Assembly: GCF_030818485.1 (NCBI RefSeq)
Contig: NZ_JAUTAJ010000005.1
Span: 186,001 to 250,000, forward strand
DNA length: 64,000 bases
Source: Pseudoroseomonas cervicalis
GTDB lineage: Bacteria > Pseudomonadota > Alphaproteobacteria > Acetobacterales > Acetobacteraceae
Direction: 5' to 3'
The first letter of the stretch is position 1. Each line of letters starts with the position of its first letter. Under the pieces are notes generated by a model. That model was not told where the DNA came from. It saw only the letters and a list, made by a program, of their open reading frames with translations, and did not search any database. Shown here in pieces: positions 1 through 8,359 of the stretch. The position numbers and the translations under genes were made by a program.

Positions 1-665
1 AGCGTGTCTATGCCCGCGTGCTGTCGCAGGTGAAGCAGCCGGTGATCATCCACTGGCTGGGCGAGATGTTCGACCCTGCTCTGGAAGGCTATTGGGGCCA
101 TCACGACCACAATGCGGCGATGCAGGTGGCGCTCGATGTCATCGCGGCCCATGCCGACAAGGTCGATGGCGTGAAGATCTCCCTCCTCGACAAGGACAAG
201 GAGATCGCCATGCGCCGCCGCCTGCCGAAGAACGGCCAGGGCGGGGTGCGCATGTACACCGGCGACGATTTCAACTACGCCGAGCTGATCGCCGGCGACG
301 AGGATGGCCATTCCGACGCGCTGCTCGGCATCTTCGACCCGATCGCCCCGGCGGTGGGCGGCGCGCTGGCCAGCCTGTCGCGCAACGATCTCAGCACCTT
401 CCACGAGATTCTGGCGCCCACCGTGCCGCTCTCGCGCCACATCTTCCAGGCACCGACGCGCTTCTACAAGACCGGCGTGGTGTTCATGGCCTGGCTGAAC
501 GGCCATCAGGACCATTTCGTCATGGTGGGCGGCCAGCAATCCGCCCGCTCCCTCCAGCACTTTTCCGAGTTGTTCCGCCTGGCCGACAAGGCCGGCCTGC
601 TGCGGGACCCCGACATGGCGGTCACCCGCATGCGGGCGCTGCTGGCGACCCATGGGGTGGCGTGA
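1..665 (+). CDS. DUF993 family protein (DHDPS-like), C-terminal part, cut by window edge
   Basis: The reading frame is open from the left edge, so the true start lies outside the window and about 220 C-terminal residues are visible. The text resembles the DUF993 family, often annotated as dihydrodipicolinate-synthase-like TIM-barrel proteins; the DGVKISLLDKDKE stretch is where a Schiff-base lysine would be expected in that fold. The family has no settled reaction. The stop is followed one base later by the start of a sugar phosphate isomerase/epimerase, and a Bug binding protein and an aldose epimerase follow, so a role in a sugar or sugar-acid catabolic operon is inferred. Family identification is from recognition of the sequence only. 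Confidence 0.75.
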   Translation, partial: RVYARVLSQVKQPVIIHWLGEMFDPALEGYWGHHDHNAAMQVALDVIAAHADKVDGVKISLLDKDKEIAMRRRLPKNGQGGVRMYTGDDFNYAELIAGDEDGHSDALLGIFDPIAPAVGGALASLSRNDLSTFHEILAPTVPLSRHIFQAPTRFYKTGVVFMAWLNGHQDHFVMVGGQQSARSLQHFSELFRLADKAGLLRDPDMAVTRMRALLATHGVA

Positions 666-666
666 G

Positions 667-1477
667 ATGTATCCGCTCTCGCTGAACACCGTCAGCGTAA
701 AGGAAAAATGGGATCTGGCTGCCTGCATCGAGGGCTGCGCGCGGCACGGCATTCCCGGCATCTCCCCCTGGCGCGACGTGCTGCAGGCCATGGGCGTGGG
801 CCAGGCGGCACAGCGCATCCGCGATGCCGGGCTGCGCGTCTCCGGCCTCTGCCGCGGCGGCATGTTCCCGGCCGCCGACCGCGCCGGGCGCCTTGCCGCC
901 ATCGAGGACAATCGCCGCGCCATCGGCGAGGCGCAGGCGATCGGCGCGGAATGCCTGGTGCTGGTCTGCGGCGGGCTGCCGCCGGGCTCCAAGGACCTGC
1001 CGCGGCGCGCGGGAGATGGTGCGCGAGGGCCTGCACGCCATCCTGCCCGAGGCGCGCGCCGCCGGCGTGACGCTGGCGCTGGAACCGCTGCACCCGATGA
1101 CCTGCGCCGATCGCAGCGTGCTCTCCACAATCGGCCAGGCGCTGGATCTCTGCGACGAACTGGGCGAGGGCGCGGGCGTCGCGCTCGATGTCTACCATGT
1201 CTGGTGGGATCCGGATCTGGCGCGGCAGGTGGCGCGCGCGGGGTCGCGCATCGCCGGCTTCCATCTCTGTGACTGGAAGGTGCCGACCACCGATCTGGTC
1301 TTCGATCGCGGCATGCCGGGCGAGGGTGTCATCGACATCCCCGCCATCCGCGCCATGGTCGAGGCCACGGGCTATCGCGGCTGCGCCGAGATCGAGCTGC
1401 TGTCGCACAGCTGGTGGAAACGGGATCCGGACGAGGTCCTGGCCATCATGAAGGAACGTCACGCCACGGTCTGCTGA
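667..1477 (+). pseudogene. Sugar phosphate isomerase/epimerase, frameshifted
   Basis: An AP-endonuclease-family-2 TIM-barrel protein (xylose isomerase-like) is split over two frames. The first frame begins MYPLSLNTVSVKEKW at 667 and reads well to GGLPPGSKDLP near 1000. The second frame resumes with AREMVREGLHAILPEA near 1010 and runs to the stop at 1477, through EPLHPM and ALDVYHVWWDP, which carry typical metal-site Glu, Asp and His residues. The frame moves by one base, so there is one extra base within GC-only sequence around 1000-1012. Removing it gives 269 residues, the usual length for the family. Either a sequencing error or a recent inactivation. It starts one base after the DUF993 stop, so the genes are co-transcribed. 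Confidence 0.8.
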
Positions 1478-1509
1478 AGACAGGCCGGGCGCGCAGGGAG
1501 GAAACCCGC

Positions 1510-2499
1510 ATGTCACTGTCCCGCCGCCATTTTTCTGTCGGTTTGCTCGGCGTGCCGCTGCTGGCGGCGCCCGGGCTGGTGCGCGCCGCGGCGCCGGGCT
1601 GGAAGCCCAGCCATCCGGTGCGCTTCGTCGTTCCCTTCCCCGCCGGCGGCGCCACGGATGTGGTGGCGCGGGTGCTGGCCGACCACATGACCGGCACGCT
1701 CGGCCAGCCCGTGGTGGTGGAGAACCGCACCGGATCGGGCGGCAATATCGGCATGGAGAATGTGGTGCGCAGCGCGCCGGACGGCCACAGCATCGTCATG
1801 GCCACCACCGGCACGCTGACCATCAACCCCTTTCTCTACAAGACCATGGGCTTCGATCCGCGCCAGGCGCTGGCGCCGATCTCCATGGCCTTCTCCACCG
1901 ACCATGTGCTGGTGGTGAACAAGGCGCTGCCCGTCGCCACGGCGCAGGAGCTGGTGGCGCTGGCCCGCAGCAGGCCCGGCCAGCTGGCCTATGGCTCGGC
2001 CGGTTCGGGATCGTCGACGCATATGGTCGCCGAGCTGTTCAAGCTGGTCGCCGGCCTCGACATCCAGCACGTGCCCTATCGCGGCAGCGCGCCGGCGCTG
2101 AACGACACCATCGCCGGCAATGTGCAGCTGATGCTGGACCAGCTGCCCTCCGCCATCGGCCAGATCCAGGCCGGCACGGTGAAGGTGCTGGCGGTGACCG
2201 GCGCGCGGCGCAACGCCCTGCTGCCGGAGGTGCCGACCATGGCCGAGATCGGCCTGCCGGCCGCCGAGGCCTCCTCCTGGGGTGCCATCATGGCGCCTGC
2301 CGGCACGCCGCCCGCCGTGCTGGCCGGGCTGAACCAGGCGGTGCTGGCGGCGCTGGCCAATGGCTCGGTGCAGGAAAGGCTGGCGGCGGCGGGGGCGGAT
2401 GCGCGCAGCTCCAGCCCCGAGGAGCTGCGCAGCTACATGGACAGCGAGAGCGCCAAATGGAGCCGCGTCGTCACCGAGGGCAAGATCACCGTGAACTAG
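1510..2499 (+). CDS. Bug/TctC family tripartite tricarboxylate transporter substrate-binding protein
   Basis: A 329-residue periplasmic solute-binding protein of the Bug (TctC) family. The N-terminus SRRHFSVGLLGVPLL is Tat-like (twin arginine) and is followed by a cleavage-type AAA region. Family signatures VRFVVPFPAGGATDVVAR, GQPVVVENRTGSGGNIG and LPEVPTMAEIGLP are present. The start at 1510 has a good ribosome site (AGGGAGGAA). No TctA or TctB membrane genes lie nearby, so this is an orphan receptor; Bug proteins usually bind carboxylated or sugar-acid ligands, so its ligand is probably the substrate of the surrounding catabolic genes (inference). Confidence 0.9.
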   Translation: MSLSRRHFSVGLLGVPLLAAPGLVRAAAPGWKPSHPVRFVVPFPAGGATDVVARVLADHMTGTLGQPVVVENRTGSGGNIGMENVVRSAPDGHSIVMATTGTLTINPFLYKTMGFDPRQALAPISMAFSTDHVLVVNKALPVATAQELVALARSRPGQLAYGSAGSGSSTHMVAELFKLVAGLDIQHVPYRGSAPALNDTIAGNVQLMLDQLPSAIGQIQAGTVKVLAVTGARRNALLPEVPTMAEIGLPAAEASSWGAIMAPAGTPPAVLAGLNQAVLAALANGSVQERLAAAGADARSSSPEELRSYMDSESAKWSRVVTEGKITVN

Positions 2500-2556
2500 G
2501 CGGGGCTTGACCGCGCCCCCGACACGGCCGCATGCCGGGCGGCGCGGAGGGCGGCG

Positions 2557-3429
2557 ATGCGTGAGGACGGGATCGAATTGCGCCATGGCGCGGCCAGGCT
2601 GCGCCTGGCGCTGACCGGGGCGGAGCCGCGCTCCTGGCAGGTCGCGGGTCAGGAGCTGCTCTGGCCCGGCGATGCCGCCTTCTGGCCGCAAAGCGCGCCG
2701 GTGCTGTTCCCGACCGTCGGCTGGTGCCGCGGCGCCGAGATCCGCCATCGCGGCCAGGCCTATCCGATGGGCGTGCATGGCTTCGCGGCGGCGGCACGCT
2801 TTCGCCTGCAATCCAGCGGCGCGGACAGCGCGCTCCTGGTCCTGGAGGATGGCGAGGCGACACGCCGGCATTTCCCCTTCGCCTTCCGCCTGGCGCTGCG
2901 CTACCGGCTCGGCGCGCACAGCCTCTCCGTCGCCTTCCGCGTCGACAATCCGGGCCGCGAGGCGCTGCCCTATGCGCTGGGCCTGCATCCGGGCTTCCTG
3001 TGGGATCCGGCGCAGCCGGGCCAGAGCCTGCGGTTCTCCGCGGCAGAGACTCCCGCGGTTCCGGTCATCGCGCCGGGCGGTCTTTTTTCCGCACGCCGCC
3101 GCCCGGTGCCGTTGCAGGGGCGCGTGCTGCCGCTCAGCCCCGCCCTGCTGGCCGATGAAGCGCTGTGCTTCCTCGATCTCGCCAGCCGCAGCGTGCTGCT
3201 CGACCGTGGCCCGGCCGGGCGGCTGCGGCTGCGCTTGTGGGATTTCCCGCATCTCGCTCTGTGGTCGCTGCCGGGCGCCGGGTTCCTCTGCCTCGAAGCC
3301 TGGACGGGGCATGGCGACCCGGAGGATTTCGCTGGCGAGATCACGGAAAAACCCGCGATGCGGCTGCTGCCGCCGGGCGGCACGGCGCGGCATCGCCTGC
3401 GCTTCGAGGCGCTGCCGCCGCGCGGCTGA
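2557..3429 (+). CDS. Aldose 1-epimerase family protein
   Basis: 290 residues with the galactose-mutarotase-like beta-sandwich pattern. FPTVGWCRG and YPMGVHGFAA near residues 50-75 and LGLHPGFLWDP near residue 145 carry the histidines expected around the active site; a C-terminal TGHGDPEDFAGEI segment follows. Members interconvert alpha and beta anomers of sugars or bind hexose phosphates (LacX/YeaD-like). It lies 57 bases after the Bug protein on the same strand and closes the left catabolic run. The exact sugar cannot be told from the sequence. Confidence 0.8.
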   Translation: MREDGIELRHGAARLRLALTGAEPRSWQVAGQELLWPGDAAFWPQSAPVLFPTVGWCRGAEIRHRGQAYPMGVHGFAAAARFRLQSSGADSALLVLEDGEATRRHFPFAFRLALRYRLGAHSLSVAFRVDNPGREALPYALGLHPGFLWDPAQPGQSLRFSAAETPAVPVIAPGGLFSARRRPVPLQGRVLPLSPALLADEALCFLDLASRSVLLDRGPAGRLRLRLWDFPHLALWSLPGAGFLCLEAWTGHGDPEDFAGEITEKPAMRLLPPGGTARHRLRFEALPPRG

Positions 3430-3440
3430 GCCGCGGGGCG

Positions 3441-3452
3441 CGGAAATTTCCG
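3441..3452. promoter_or_regulatory. Perfect 12-bp palindrome upstream of the manganese catalase gene
   Basis: CGGAAATTTCCG reads the same on both strands. It lies 12 bases after the aldose epimerase stop and about 90 bases before the catalase start, in the only spacer between these genes, and is AT-rich against the local background. It could be an operator; no regulator is identified. Confidence 0.25.
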
Positions 3453-3540
3453 GGAACCCGCAAGGCGCTGCGCGTTTGGTCGCCGTCGGCCATGGCTTGG
3501 ACATCTTCAAGCCCCTGCCTGGATTCCCGAGGAGCGACCC

Positions 3541-4413
3541 ATGTATTTCCACGACAAGCGCCTGCAATATCCGGTTCGCGTCGAGACGCCCGACCCGCTC
3601 TTCGCGCGCCAGCTGCAGCAGGCCATTGGCGGCGTCGAGGGCGAGATCCGCGTCTGCCTGCAATACTTCTTCCAGGCCTGGGGCGCCCGCGGTCCCAACA
3701 CCAAGTATCGCGACATGCTGCTGCACACGGCGACGGAGGAGATCGGCCATATCGAGATGCTGGCCACCGCCGTCGCGCTCAATCTCGACAAGGCGCCGCT
3801 GTCGCTGCAGGAAAGCACCGCGGCGGCCAATCCCGTGGTCAATGCGGTGATGGGCGGGGAGCGCCCGCGCCATGTGGTCGAGGGCATGCTGCAGCGTCAC
3901 CTGCTCTCCACCGGGCTTGCCGCCATGCCGACCAATTCCGACGGCGTGCCCTTCGACTGCTCGCATGTCTATGCCAGCGGCAATCTCGCCGCCGACATGT
4001 ATGCCAATGTGGCGGCGGAGGCGACGGGGCGGACCTTGGCCGTGCGGCTGTTCAACGCTGCGCATGATCCCGGCATGAAGGACATGCTGAGCTTCCTGAT
4101 CGCCCGTGACACGATGCACCAGCAGCAATGGCTGGCGGCGATCGAGGAGATGGGCGGCGCCGCCGCGCTGCCGATCCCCGACAGCTTCGACCAGACGCAG
4201 GAGCGCGGCGAGTTCAGCTACGTCTTCTTCGGCACCGAAATCGGCGGCGCGCTGCCGCCCGAGGGGCGCTACACCCAGGGCCCGTCCCTCGATGGCAAGG
4301 GCAGCTTCAGCACCATGCAGAACACGCCCATGGGCGAGGAGCCGGTGCTCGGGCCGGCGCGCGAGGGCTCCGGCGCGCAGGCGGAGCAGATCGGCAAGCC
4401 GGCCGCCGGCTGA
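3541..4413 (+). CDS. Manganese catalase (non-haem, ferritin-like)
   Basis: 290 residues of the Mn-catalase family, which dismutates hydrogen peroxide at a dimanganese centre in a four-helix ferritin-like bundle. The ligand set is complete by pattern: E35 (GVEGEIRV), E67 and H70 (ATEEIGHIEM), E160 (NVAAEATGR) and H193 (RDTMHQQQW), matching the E-ExxH-E-H arrangement of known enzymes. No signal peptide, so probably cytoplasmic. The start at 3541 follows a GAGGAG ribosome site. The next genes encode a periplasmic FAD dehydrogenase, so peroxide protection linked to that oxidation is plausible (inference). Confidence 0.92.
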   Translation: MYFHDKRLQYPVRVETPDPLFARQLQQAIGGVEGEIRVCLQYFFQAWGARGPNTKYRDMLLHTATEEIGHIEMLATAVALNLDKAPLSLQESTAAANPVVNAVMGGERPRHVVEGMLQRHLLSTGLAAMPTNSDGVPFDCSHVYASGNLAADMYANVAAEATGRTLAVRLFNAAHDPGMKDMLSFLIARDTMHQQQWLAAIEEMGGAAALPIPDSFDQTQERGEFSYVFFGTEIGGALPPEGRYTQGPSLDGKGSFSTMQNTPMGEEPVLGPAREGSGAQAEQIGKPAAG

Positions 4414-4566
4414 ACCGCCGCCGGCGCGGCGGGCCGCGCCCTGCAACCTTTTCCCGCCGCCCAGGGTTGAGGGTGGAGAGCCGGCGCGCGCCCCCGCGCG
4501 CCGGCCCTGCCTGTCGCGCCGCCGCACCGCCCTGCGCCGGCGCCCTGCCCGACCAGGAGACTGCCG

Positions 4567-5382
4567 ATGAGCGATAGGGTCCTGCTGTGGCGCCGCCACC
4601 TGCTGCAGGCCATGGCCGCTGCTCCCGCCGCCATGATGCTCGGCACCGCCCCACCCCGACGCGCCATGGCCCAGTCCGCCGCGCCCGCCGGCTACACGGT
4701 GCTGAGCCAGGCCGAGGCGAAGCTGCTGGAGCCGATCATCGCGCGGCTGATCCCGAGCGACGATCTCGGCCCCGGCGCGCTGGATTCCGGTGTCGCCAGC
4801 TTCATCGACCGGCAGCTCGCCACGCCCTGGGCGGCGGGTGACCATTTCTATGCCCAGGGCCCGTTCCACCCCGGTGTCGCCAGCCAGGGCTACCAGCTGC
4901 AGGACACGCCGGCGGCGCTGGTGCGCAAGGGCCTGGCGCGGCTGGCCGAAATGGTGCCGCAGCAGCGTGGCGGCCGCAGCTTCGACCAGCTCAGCCCGGC
5001 CGAGCAGGATGCGCTGCTGGGCGAGCTGGAGCGCGGCGAGCTCGACCTGTCGCCGGTGCCCGGCCCGCTCTTCTTCCAGAGCCTGCTCGACATCACCATT
5101 GAGGGCTATTTCGCCGACCCGCTCTATGGCGGCAACAAGGACATGGTCGGCTGGAAGCTGGTCGGCTTCCCCGGCTATTATTCCTCCTATGTGGCGGAGA
5201 TCGAGCGGCACAATCTGCCCTTCCGCCGCCCGCCGCAATCGCTGGCCGATCTGGCGCGCGCCCATGCGGAGGACCACCAGCATGGTCTGCCGCCCTCACC
5301 ACAATCGGTCGGGCCCTCGCATGCGGGGCATGAGCATGGCGGCATGCTGCCGCGCGACCGCCAGCCGGAGACCGCACGATGA
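4567..5382 (+). CDS. Gluconate 2-dehydrogenase subunit 3 family protein (small Tat subunit)
   Basis: 271 residues. The N-terminus LLWRRHLLQAMAAAPAAMM has a twin arginine followed by a hydrophobic stretch and an AMAQSA cleavage-type end, as expected of the small subunit that escorts the flavoprotein through the Tat system. The middle has the subunit-3 pattern (LEPIIARLIPSDDLGPGA, FIDRQL, YGGNKDMVGWKLVGFPG). The C-terminus is histidine-rich (EDHQHG, HAGHEHGG), possibly metal-binding. Ribosome site AGGAGA before 4567. It overlaps the GMC gene by four bases (ATGA), which implies translational coupling. Confidence 0.9.
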   Translation: MSDRVLLWRRHLLQAMAAAPAAMMLGTAPPRRAMAQSAAPAGYTVLSQAEAKLLEPIIARLIPSDDLGPGALDSGVASFIDRQLATPWAAGDHFYAQGPFHPGVASQGYQLQDTPAALVRKGLARLAEMVPQQRGGRSFDQLSPAEQDALLGELERGELDLSPVPGPLFFQSLLDITIEGYFADPLYGGNKDMVGWKLVGFPGYYSSYVAEIERHNLPFRRPPQSLADLARAHAEDHQHGLPPSPQSVGPSHAGHEHGGMLPRDRQPETAR

Positions 5383-7148
5383 GCCGCACCCTTCCGGCGG
5401 TGGACGCGGTGGTCATCGGCAGCGGCTGGACCGGCGGCATCGCCGGCAAGGAGCTGGCTGCGGCGGGGCTGAAGGTGGTGATGCTGGAGCGCGGCCGCCC
5501 GCAATGGACCGCCCCCGATTTCGCCAGCCCGCAGGTGCATGACGAGCTCAAATACGAGCGGCGCAACGCCATGCACCAGAACACGGCGACCGAGACCTTC
5601 ACCTTCCGCAACAGCACCGACCAGACGGCGCTGCCGATGCGGCGCTGGGGCTTCGCCTATCCCGGCACGCATCTGGGCGGCGCCGGCGCGCATTGGGCCG
5701 GCGTCTGCTACCGCTTCGACGAGGTCGAGTTCCGGCTGCGCAGCCACTACACCGAGAAATACGGCGCCGGCATAATGGAGGGGCTGACCTCGCAGGACTG
5801 GCCCGTCACCTATGCCGATCTCGAGCCGCATTACGAGAGATTCGAGGCGCTGGCGGGAATCTCCGGCCGCGCCGGCAATGTCAATGGCGTGACGCCGGCC
5901 GATGCCAACCCCTTCGACCCGCCGCGGCGGAAGGATTATCCGAACCCGCCGATGAAGGTGCCCTTCGCCGCGGCGCTGTTCGGCGAGGCGGCGGCGCGCA
6001 TGGGCTACCACCCCTATATCCAGCCCTCGGCGCTGGTGACGCGGCCCTACACCAATTCCGAGGGGCTCAATATGAGCCCCTGCTCCTATTGCGGCTTCTG
6101 CGCGCGGCATGGCTGCGAGCATTTCGCCAAGGCCTCGCCCAATATCTGCATCCTGCCGGCGGCGCTGAAGCTGGAGAATTTCGAGCTGCGCACCGAGGCC
6201 CAGGTGCTGCGCATCGAGCTGACGCCGGACCGCAAGCGCGCCCGTGGCGTCACCTATGTGAATGCGCAGGGCGAGGAGCTCTTCCAGCCCGCCGAGCTGG
6301 TCTATTGCTGCACCTTCGCCATCAACAATGCGCGCATGCTGATGCTGTCGGGCATCGGCCAGCCCTTCGACCCGGCCACCGGCCAGGGCCAGCTCGGCCG
6401 CAACTACACGCACCAGACCACCAGCAGCGTGCAGCTCTTCTTCGCCCAGGATTTCAACCTCAACACCTTCATGGGCTCCGGCGCCTCGGCGGTGACGATC
6501 GACGACTACAACAACGACAATTTCGACCATGCCGGCAAGGGCTTCATCGGCGGCGCCTATATCCAGGTGCAGGTGAACGGCGCCGGCCCGATCAATTTCC
6601 ATCCGACGCTGCCGGAGACGCCGAAATGGGGCAGCGCCTGGAAGCAGGGCGTGCGGCGCTACTACAACCATTGCTGCAACATCACCATCACCGGCGCGCA
6701 GCAATCGCATGCGGGAAGCTGGCTCAGCCTCGACCCCACCTACAAGGATGCCTGGGGCCAGCCCCTGCTGCGCATCACCAGCGACATCCATGACAGCGAC
6801 ATCCGCATGTCGCACTTCGTCACCGAGCGCGGCACCGAGATCGGCCGCGCCATGCGCGGCGTGGAGCGCGCCATCGGCAATCCGCGCCGGAAGCCCTATA
6901 GCAGCACGGTCTACCAGTCGACGCATCTGACCGGCGGCACCATCATGGGCGACAGCCCGGCCAACAGCGTCGTCAACCGCTATGGCCAGAGCTGGGACGT
7001 GCCGAATGTCTTCGTGCTCGGCTCCAGCCTGTTCCCGCAGAACGCCTCCTACAACCCGACGGAGACGCTCGGCGCGCTGTCCTATTTCTCGGTGGAGGCG
7101 GTGAAGCGCGACTATCTGCGCAGCCCCGGCCCGCTGGTGCCGGCATGA
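5379..7148 (+). CDS. GMC family FAD-dependent dehydrogenase, large subunit
   Basis: 589 residues. The FAD dinucleotide-binding motif VIGSGWTGGIAGKELA is at about residues 11-26. The C-terminal GMC half carries STHLTGGT and NASYNPTETLG, supplying the active-site His and Asn of the family. A cysteine cluster C-x2-C-x2-C-x4-C at residues 235, 238, 241 and 246 (CSYCGFCARHGC) is what FAD glucose/gluconate/sorbitol dehydrogenase large subunits use to hold an iron-sulfur cluster. There is no signal peptide, so it should be exported with the small Tat subunit upstream. Electrons would pass to the cytochrome encoded next, with four-base overlaps on both sides. Substrate not determinable. Confidence 0.92.
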   Translation: MSRTLPAVDAVVIGSGWTGGIAGKELAAAGLKVVMLERGRPQWTAPDFASPQVHDELKYERRNAMHQNTATETFTFRNSTDQTALPMRRWGFAYPGTHLGGAGAHWAGVCYRFDEVEFRLRSHYTEKYGAGIMEGLTSQDWPVTYADLEPHYERFEALAGISGRAGNVNGVTPADANPFDPPRRKDYPNPPMKVPFAAALFGEAAARMGYHPYIQPSALVTRPYTNSEGLNMSPCSYCGFCARHGCEHFAKASPNICILPAALKLENFELRTEAQVLRIELTPDRKRARGVTYVNAQGEELFQPAELVYCCTFAINNARMLMLSGIGQPFDPATGQGQLGRNYTHQTTSSVQLFFAQDFNLNTFMGSGASAVTIDDYNNDNFDHAGKGFIGGAYIQVQVNGAGPINFHPTLPETPKWGSAWKQGVRRYYNHCCNITITGAQQSHAGSWLSLDPTYKDAWGQPLLRITSDIHDSDIRMSHFVTERGTEIGRAMRGVERAIGNPRRKPYSSTVYQSTHLTGGTIMGDSPANSVVNRYGQSWDVPNVFVLGSSLFPQNASYNPTETLGALSYFSVEAVKRDYLRSPGPLVPA

Positions 7149-7906
7149 GCCGCCTGACCTCCGCGGCGCCGGTGGTCGGCGCGCTGCTGCTGGCGGCGCT
7201 GGGCGGCGGCGTGCTCACCTATGTCATCGGCAACGACCCGGCGCCCACGGAGACCACCCGCCCCTCCCCCCAGCCCGAGCCGCTGCCGGGCTGGGCGCGC
7301 CAGGCGCTGGTCGCCAAGCCGCAGGATGGCGAGCAGATCTATGCCCAGGGCATCAGCAATGTCGCCGCCTGCGCCACCTGCCACGGGGCCCAGGGCATGC
7401 CGGAGCGCGGCGCGCCCTATCCGCGCCTGGCCGGGCTCTCCGCCGATTATGTCGCGAAGCAGCTCGACGACTACGCCAATGACGTGCGCCGCAACGAGCA
7501 GATGCGCCCGATCGCCCGCGCGCTGAACGGGCCGCAACGCGGCGCCGTGGCGCAATATGTCGCCTCGCTGCCGGTGCCCCAGACGCAGCTCTCGGTGGCC
7601 GATCTGGATCAGCGCGGGCGCGAACTGGATGAGGTGGGCGACAATGCCCGCGCCATTCCCGGCTGCGGCAATTGCCACGGCCCGCGCGGCCGCGGCGAGG
7701 GCGTGATGCTGCCCCCGCTGGCCGGCCAGCCCGAGGCCTATCTGGTGTCGCAGCTGAACGCCTTCCGCCAGCAGCGCCGCCACAATGACACGGTGGAGGT
7801 GATGGAGGGCATCGCCGCGCGCCTCAGCGACGCGGATATCCGGGCGCTGGCGCGCTATTTCAACCAGCTGGGCCCGGCGCGGCAGGAAGCCCGCAGCCAG
7901 CCCTGA
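7145..7906 (+). CDS. Dihaem cytochrome c, electron-accepting subunit of the GMC dehydrogenase
   Basis: 253 residues with an N-terminal hydrophobic segment (about residues 9-28) that anchors or exports it. Two class I haem sites are present: CATCH at 76-80 and CGNCH at 174-178, each in a cytochrome c domain, giving a c4-like layout. Related gluconate and alcohol dehydrogenase cytochrome subunits usually carry three haems and are longer, so this is a shorter type. It overlaps the GMC gene by ATGA and likely carries electrons from the flavoprotein to the respiratory chain. Confidence 0.9.
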   Translation: MSRLTSAAPVVGALLLAALGGGVLTYVIGNDPAPTETTRPSPQPEPLPGWARQALVAKPQDGEQIYAQGISNVAACATCHGAQGMPERGAPYPRLAGLSADYVAKQLDDYANDVRRNEQMRPIARALNGPQRGAVAQYVASLPVPQTQLSVADLDQRGRELDEVGDNARAIPGCGNCHGPRGRGEGVMLPPLAGQPEAYLVSQLNAFRQQRRHNDTVEVMEGIAARLSDADIRALARYFNQLGPARQEARSQP

Positions 7907-7911
7907 GCGAT

Positions 7912-7943
7912 GCCGGCCGGGCGCGGCGATGCGCCCGGCCGGC
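7912..7943. terminator. Perfect 13-bp GC hairpin between convergent genes
   Basis: GCCGGCCGGGCGC (7912-7924) pairs fully with 7931-7943 around a six-base loop. It sits between the cytochrome stop (7906) and the hpxZ stop (7952) of converging genes and probably ends both transcripts. No T-run on either side. Confidence 0.6.
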
Positions 7944-7951
7944 GTCCCGCC

Positions 7952-8347
7952 TCAGCCCGGCGCCATCAGGCTGACATGGGCGGCGACCACCTTCCAGCCC
8001 TCCGGGAAGCGCACCCAGGACTGGCTCTGCCGGCCGCGCCTGCCATCGGCCAGCAGCACATATTCCGTGTTGGCGACACCGAAATCGCGGCCGAAAGTGT
8101 GCAGCACGGTGCGCTCCAGCCGCCGCGCGCGGCGCGCCAGCTCGGCCGGCTGGCGGCCGGCGCGGAAGGCCGCGATCTCCGCATGGCCATAGAGGTTCTC
8201 GCCCACGCCATAGCGCAGCGTGCGCGCATCCTCCCAGAAGCTGTCATCCAGCACGGCGACGTCATTCTGCTCCAGCGCCAGGTCGTAGCGCAGGAAGGCC
8301 TCGCGCAGCTCGGCCAGCGCCTCGGGGTTGTCGATCTCGTGGCTCAT
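7952..8347 (-). CDS. hpxZ: HpxZ-like (AtzH/DUF3225, NTF2-fold) protein
   Basis: 131 residues of the oxalurate-catabolism protein HpxZ family: DARTLRYGVGENLYG, TEYVLLADGRRGRQSQSWVR and WKVVAAHVSLMAPG are the recognisable blocks of this NTF2-like fold. HpxZ is found with the Hpx purine-degradation amidases, but its own reaction is not established. It starts after a GAGGAG ribosome site and follows the amidase stop by 12 bases on the same strand, so the two form an operon. The other Hpx partners (HpxW, HpxX) are not in the window. Confidence 0.85.
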   Translation of the reverse strand: MSHEIDNPEALAELREAFLRYDLALEQNDVAVLDDSFWEDARTLRYGVGENLYGHAEIAAFRAGRQPAELARRARRLERTVLHTFGRDFGVANTEYVLLADGRRGRQSQSWVRFPEGWKVVAAHVSLMAPG

Positions 8348-8359
8348 CTCTCGCTCTCC

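Noticed and set aside
1513..5283. Open frame of about 1250 codons on the minus strand over the Bug, epimerase, catalase and subunit-3 genes.
   Set aside because: Shadow frame with biased composition; four plus-strand genes with clear motifs and ribosome sites occupy the region.
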